Positions 5,863 to 5,867 of a stretch of 5,867 bases of DNA are shown piece by piece. The translations under genes were made by a program, and so were the position numbers. Below the pieces are notes generated by a model. The model saw only the letters and a list, made by a program, of their open reading frames with translations, had not been told where the DNA came from and made no database searches. The stretch spans positions 1 through 5,867 of the forward strand of contig CANGVB010000264.1 of assembly GCA_947456995.1 (NCBI GenBank), read 5' to 3'. Position 1 is the first letter of the stretch; the number at the start of each line of letters is the position of its first letter. The DNA is from Bryobacteraceae bacterium (GTDB lineage: Bacteria; Acidobacteriota; Terriglobia; Bryobacterales; Bryobacteraceae).

Positions 5863-5867
5863 AGGCG

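Noticed and set aside
1..5867. Mobile element, CRISPR, defence system or biosynthetic cluster
   Set aside because: I found no transposase, spaced direct repeats, toxin-antitoxin pair or nuclease/ATPase module. acpP and fabF have primary-metabolism lengths and motifs and no other synthase domains nearby.

Overview
The window looks like an ordinary bacterial chromosome segment that is GC-rich and tightly packed. It holds a leftward directon of at least six genes on the minus strand (positions 4319 down to 1) and one divergent gene on the plus strand (4359-5741). No rRNA, tRNA, CRISPR array, insertion sequence or phage gene is visible. The organism is probably Gram-negative, because several proteins have signal peptides and the ACP/KAS II genes are of the type II bacterial kind. 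The overall style (DUF2141 protein, phospholipase B-like Ntn hydrolase, GTG and TTG starts) reminds me of Acidobacteriota, possibly the Bryobacterales/Solibacter group. That placement is an impression, not something the sequence proves.

The minus-strand directon, in order of transcription, is: acpP (acyl carrier protein, 4319-4083), fabF (beta-ketoacyl-ACP synthase II, 4067-2826, TTG start), etfB (ETF beta subunit, 2824-2069), etfA (ETF alpha subunit, 2072-1197, GTG start), a secreted DUF2141 protein (1194-781), and an unrecognised protein with a short hydrophobic N-terminus (763 to beyond base 1, partial). The gaps are 15, 1, -4, 2 and 17 bases, so co-transcription with translational coupling is likely. 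ACP and KAS II build fatty acids. ETF passes electrons from acyl-CoA dehydrogenases and related flavoproteins towards the quinone pool. The cluster therefore puts fatty-acid synthesis next to the redox partner of fatty-acid oxidation.

The plus-strand gene encodes an exported Ntn hydrolase of the phospholipase B-like / peptidase C45 type. Only 39 bases separate its start codon from that of acpP, so the divergent promoters must overlap each other or the coding sequences. Downstream of it lies a long inverted repeat followed by a T run, a candidate terminator (5808-5862).

I do not see a clearly novel system. The points most worth a second look are: an acpP stop codon followed by an open, in-frame link into fabF; nucleotide-site substitutions in EtfB; a substituted glycine in the FabF NAHGTST motif; the unrecognised gene at the left edge; and a local reversal of GC skew over acpP and the 5' part of fabF.
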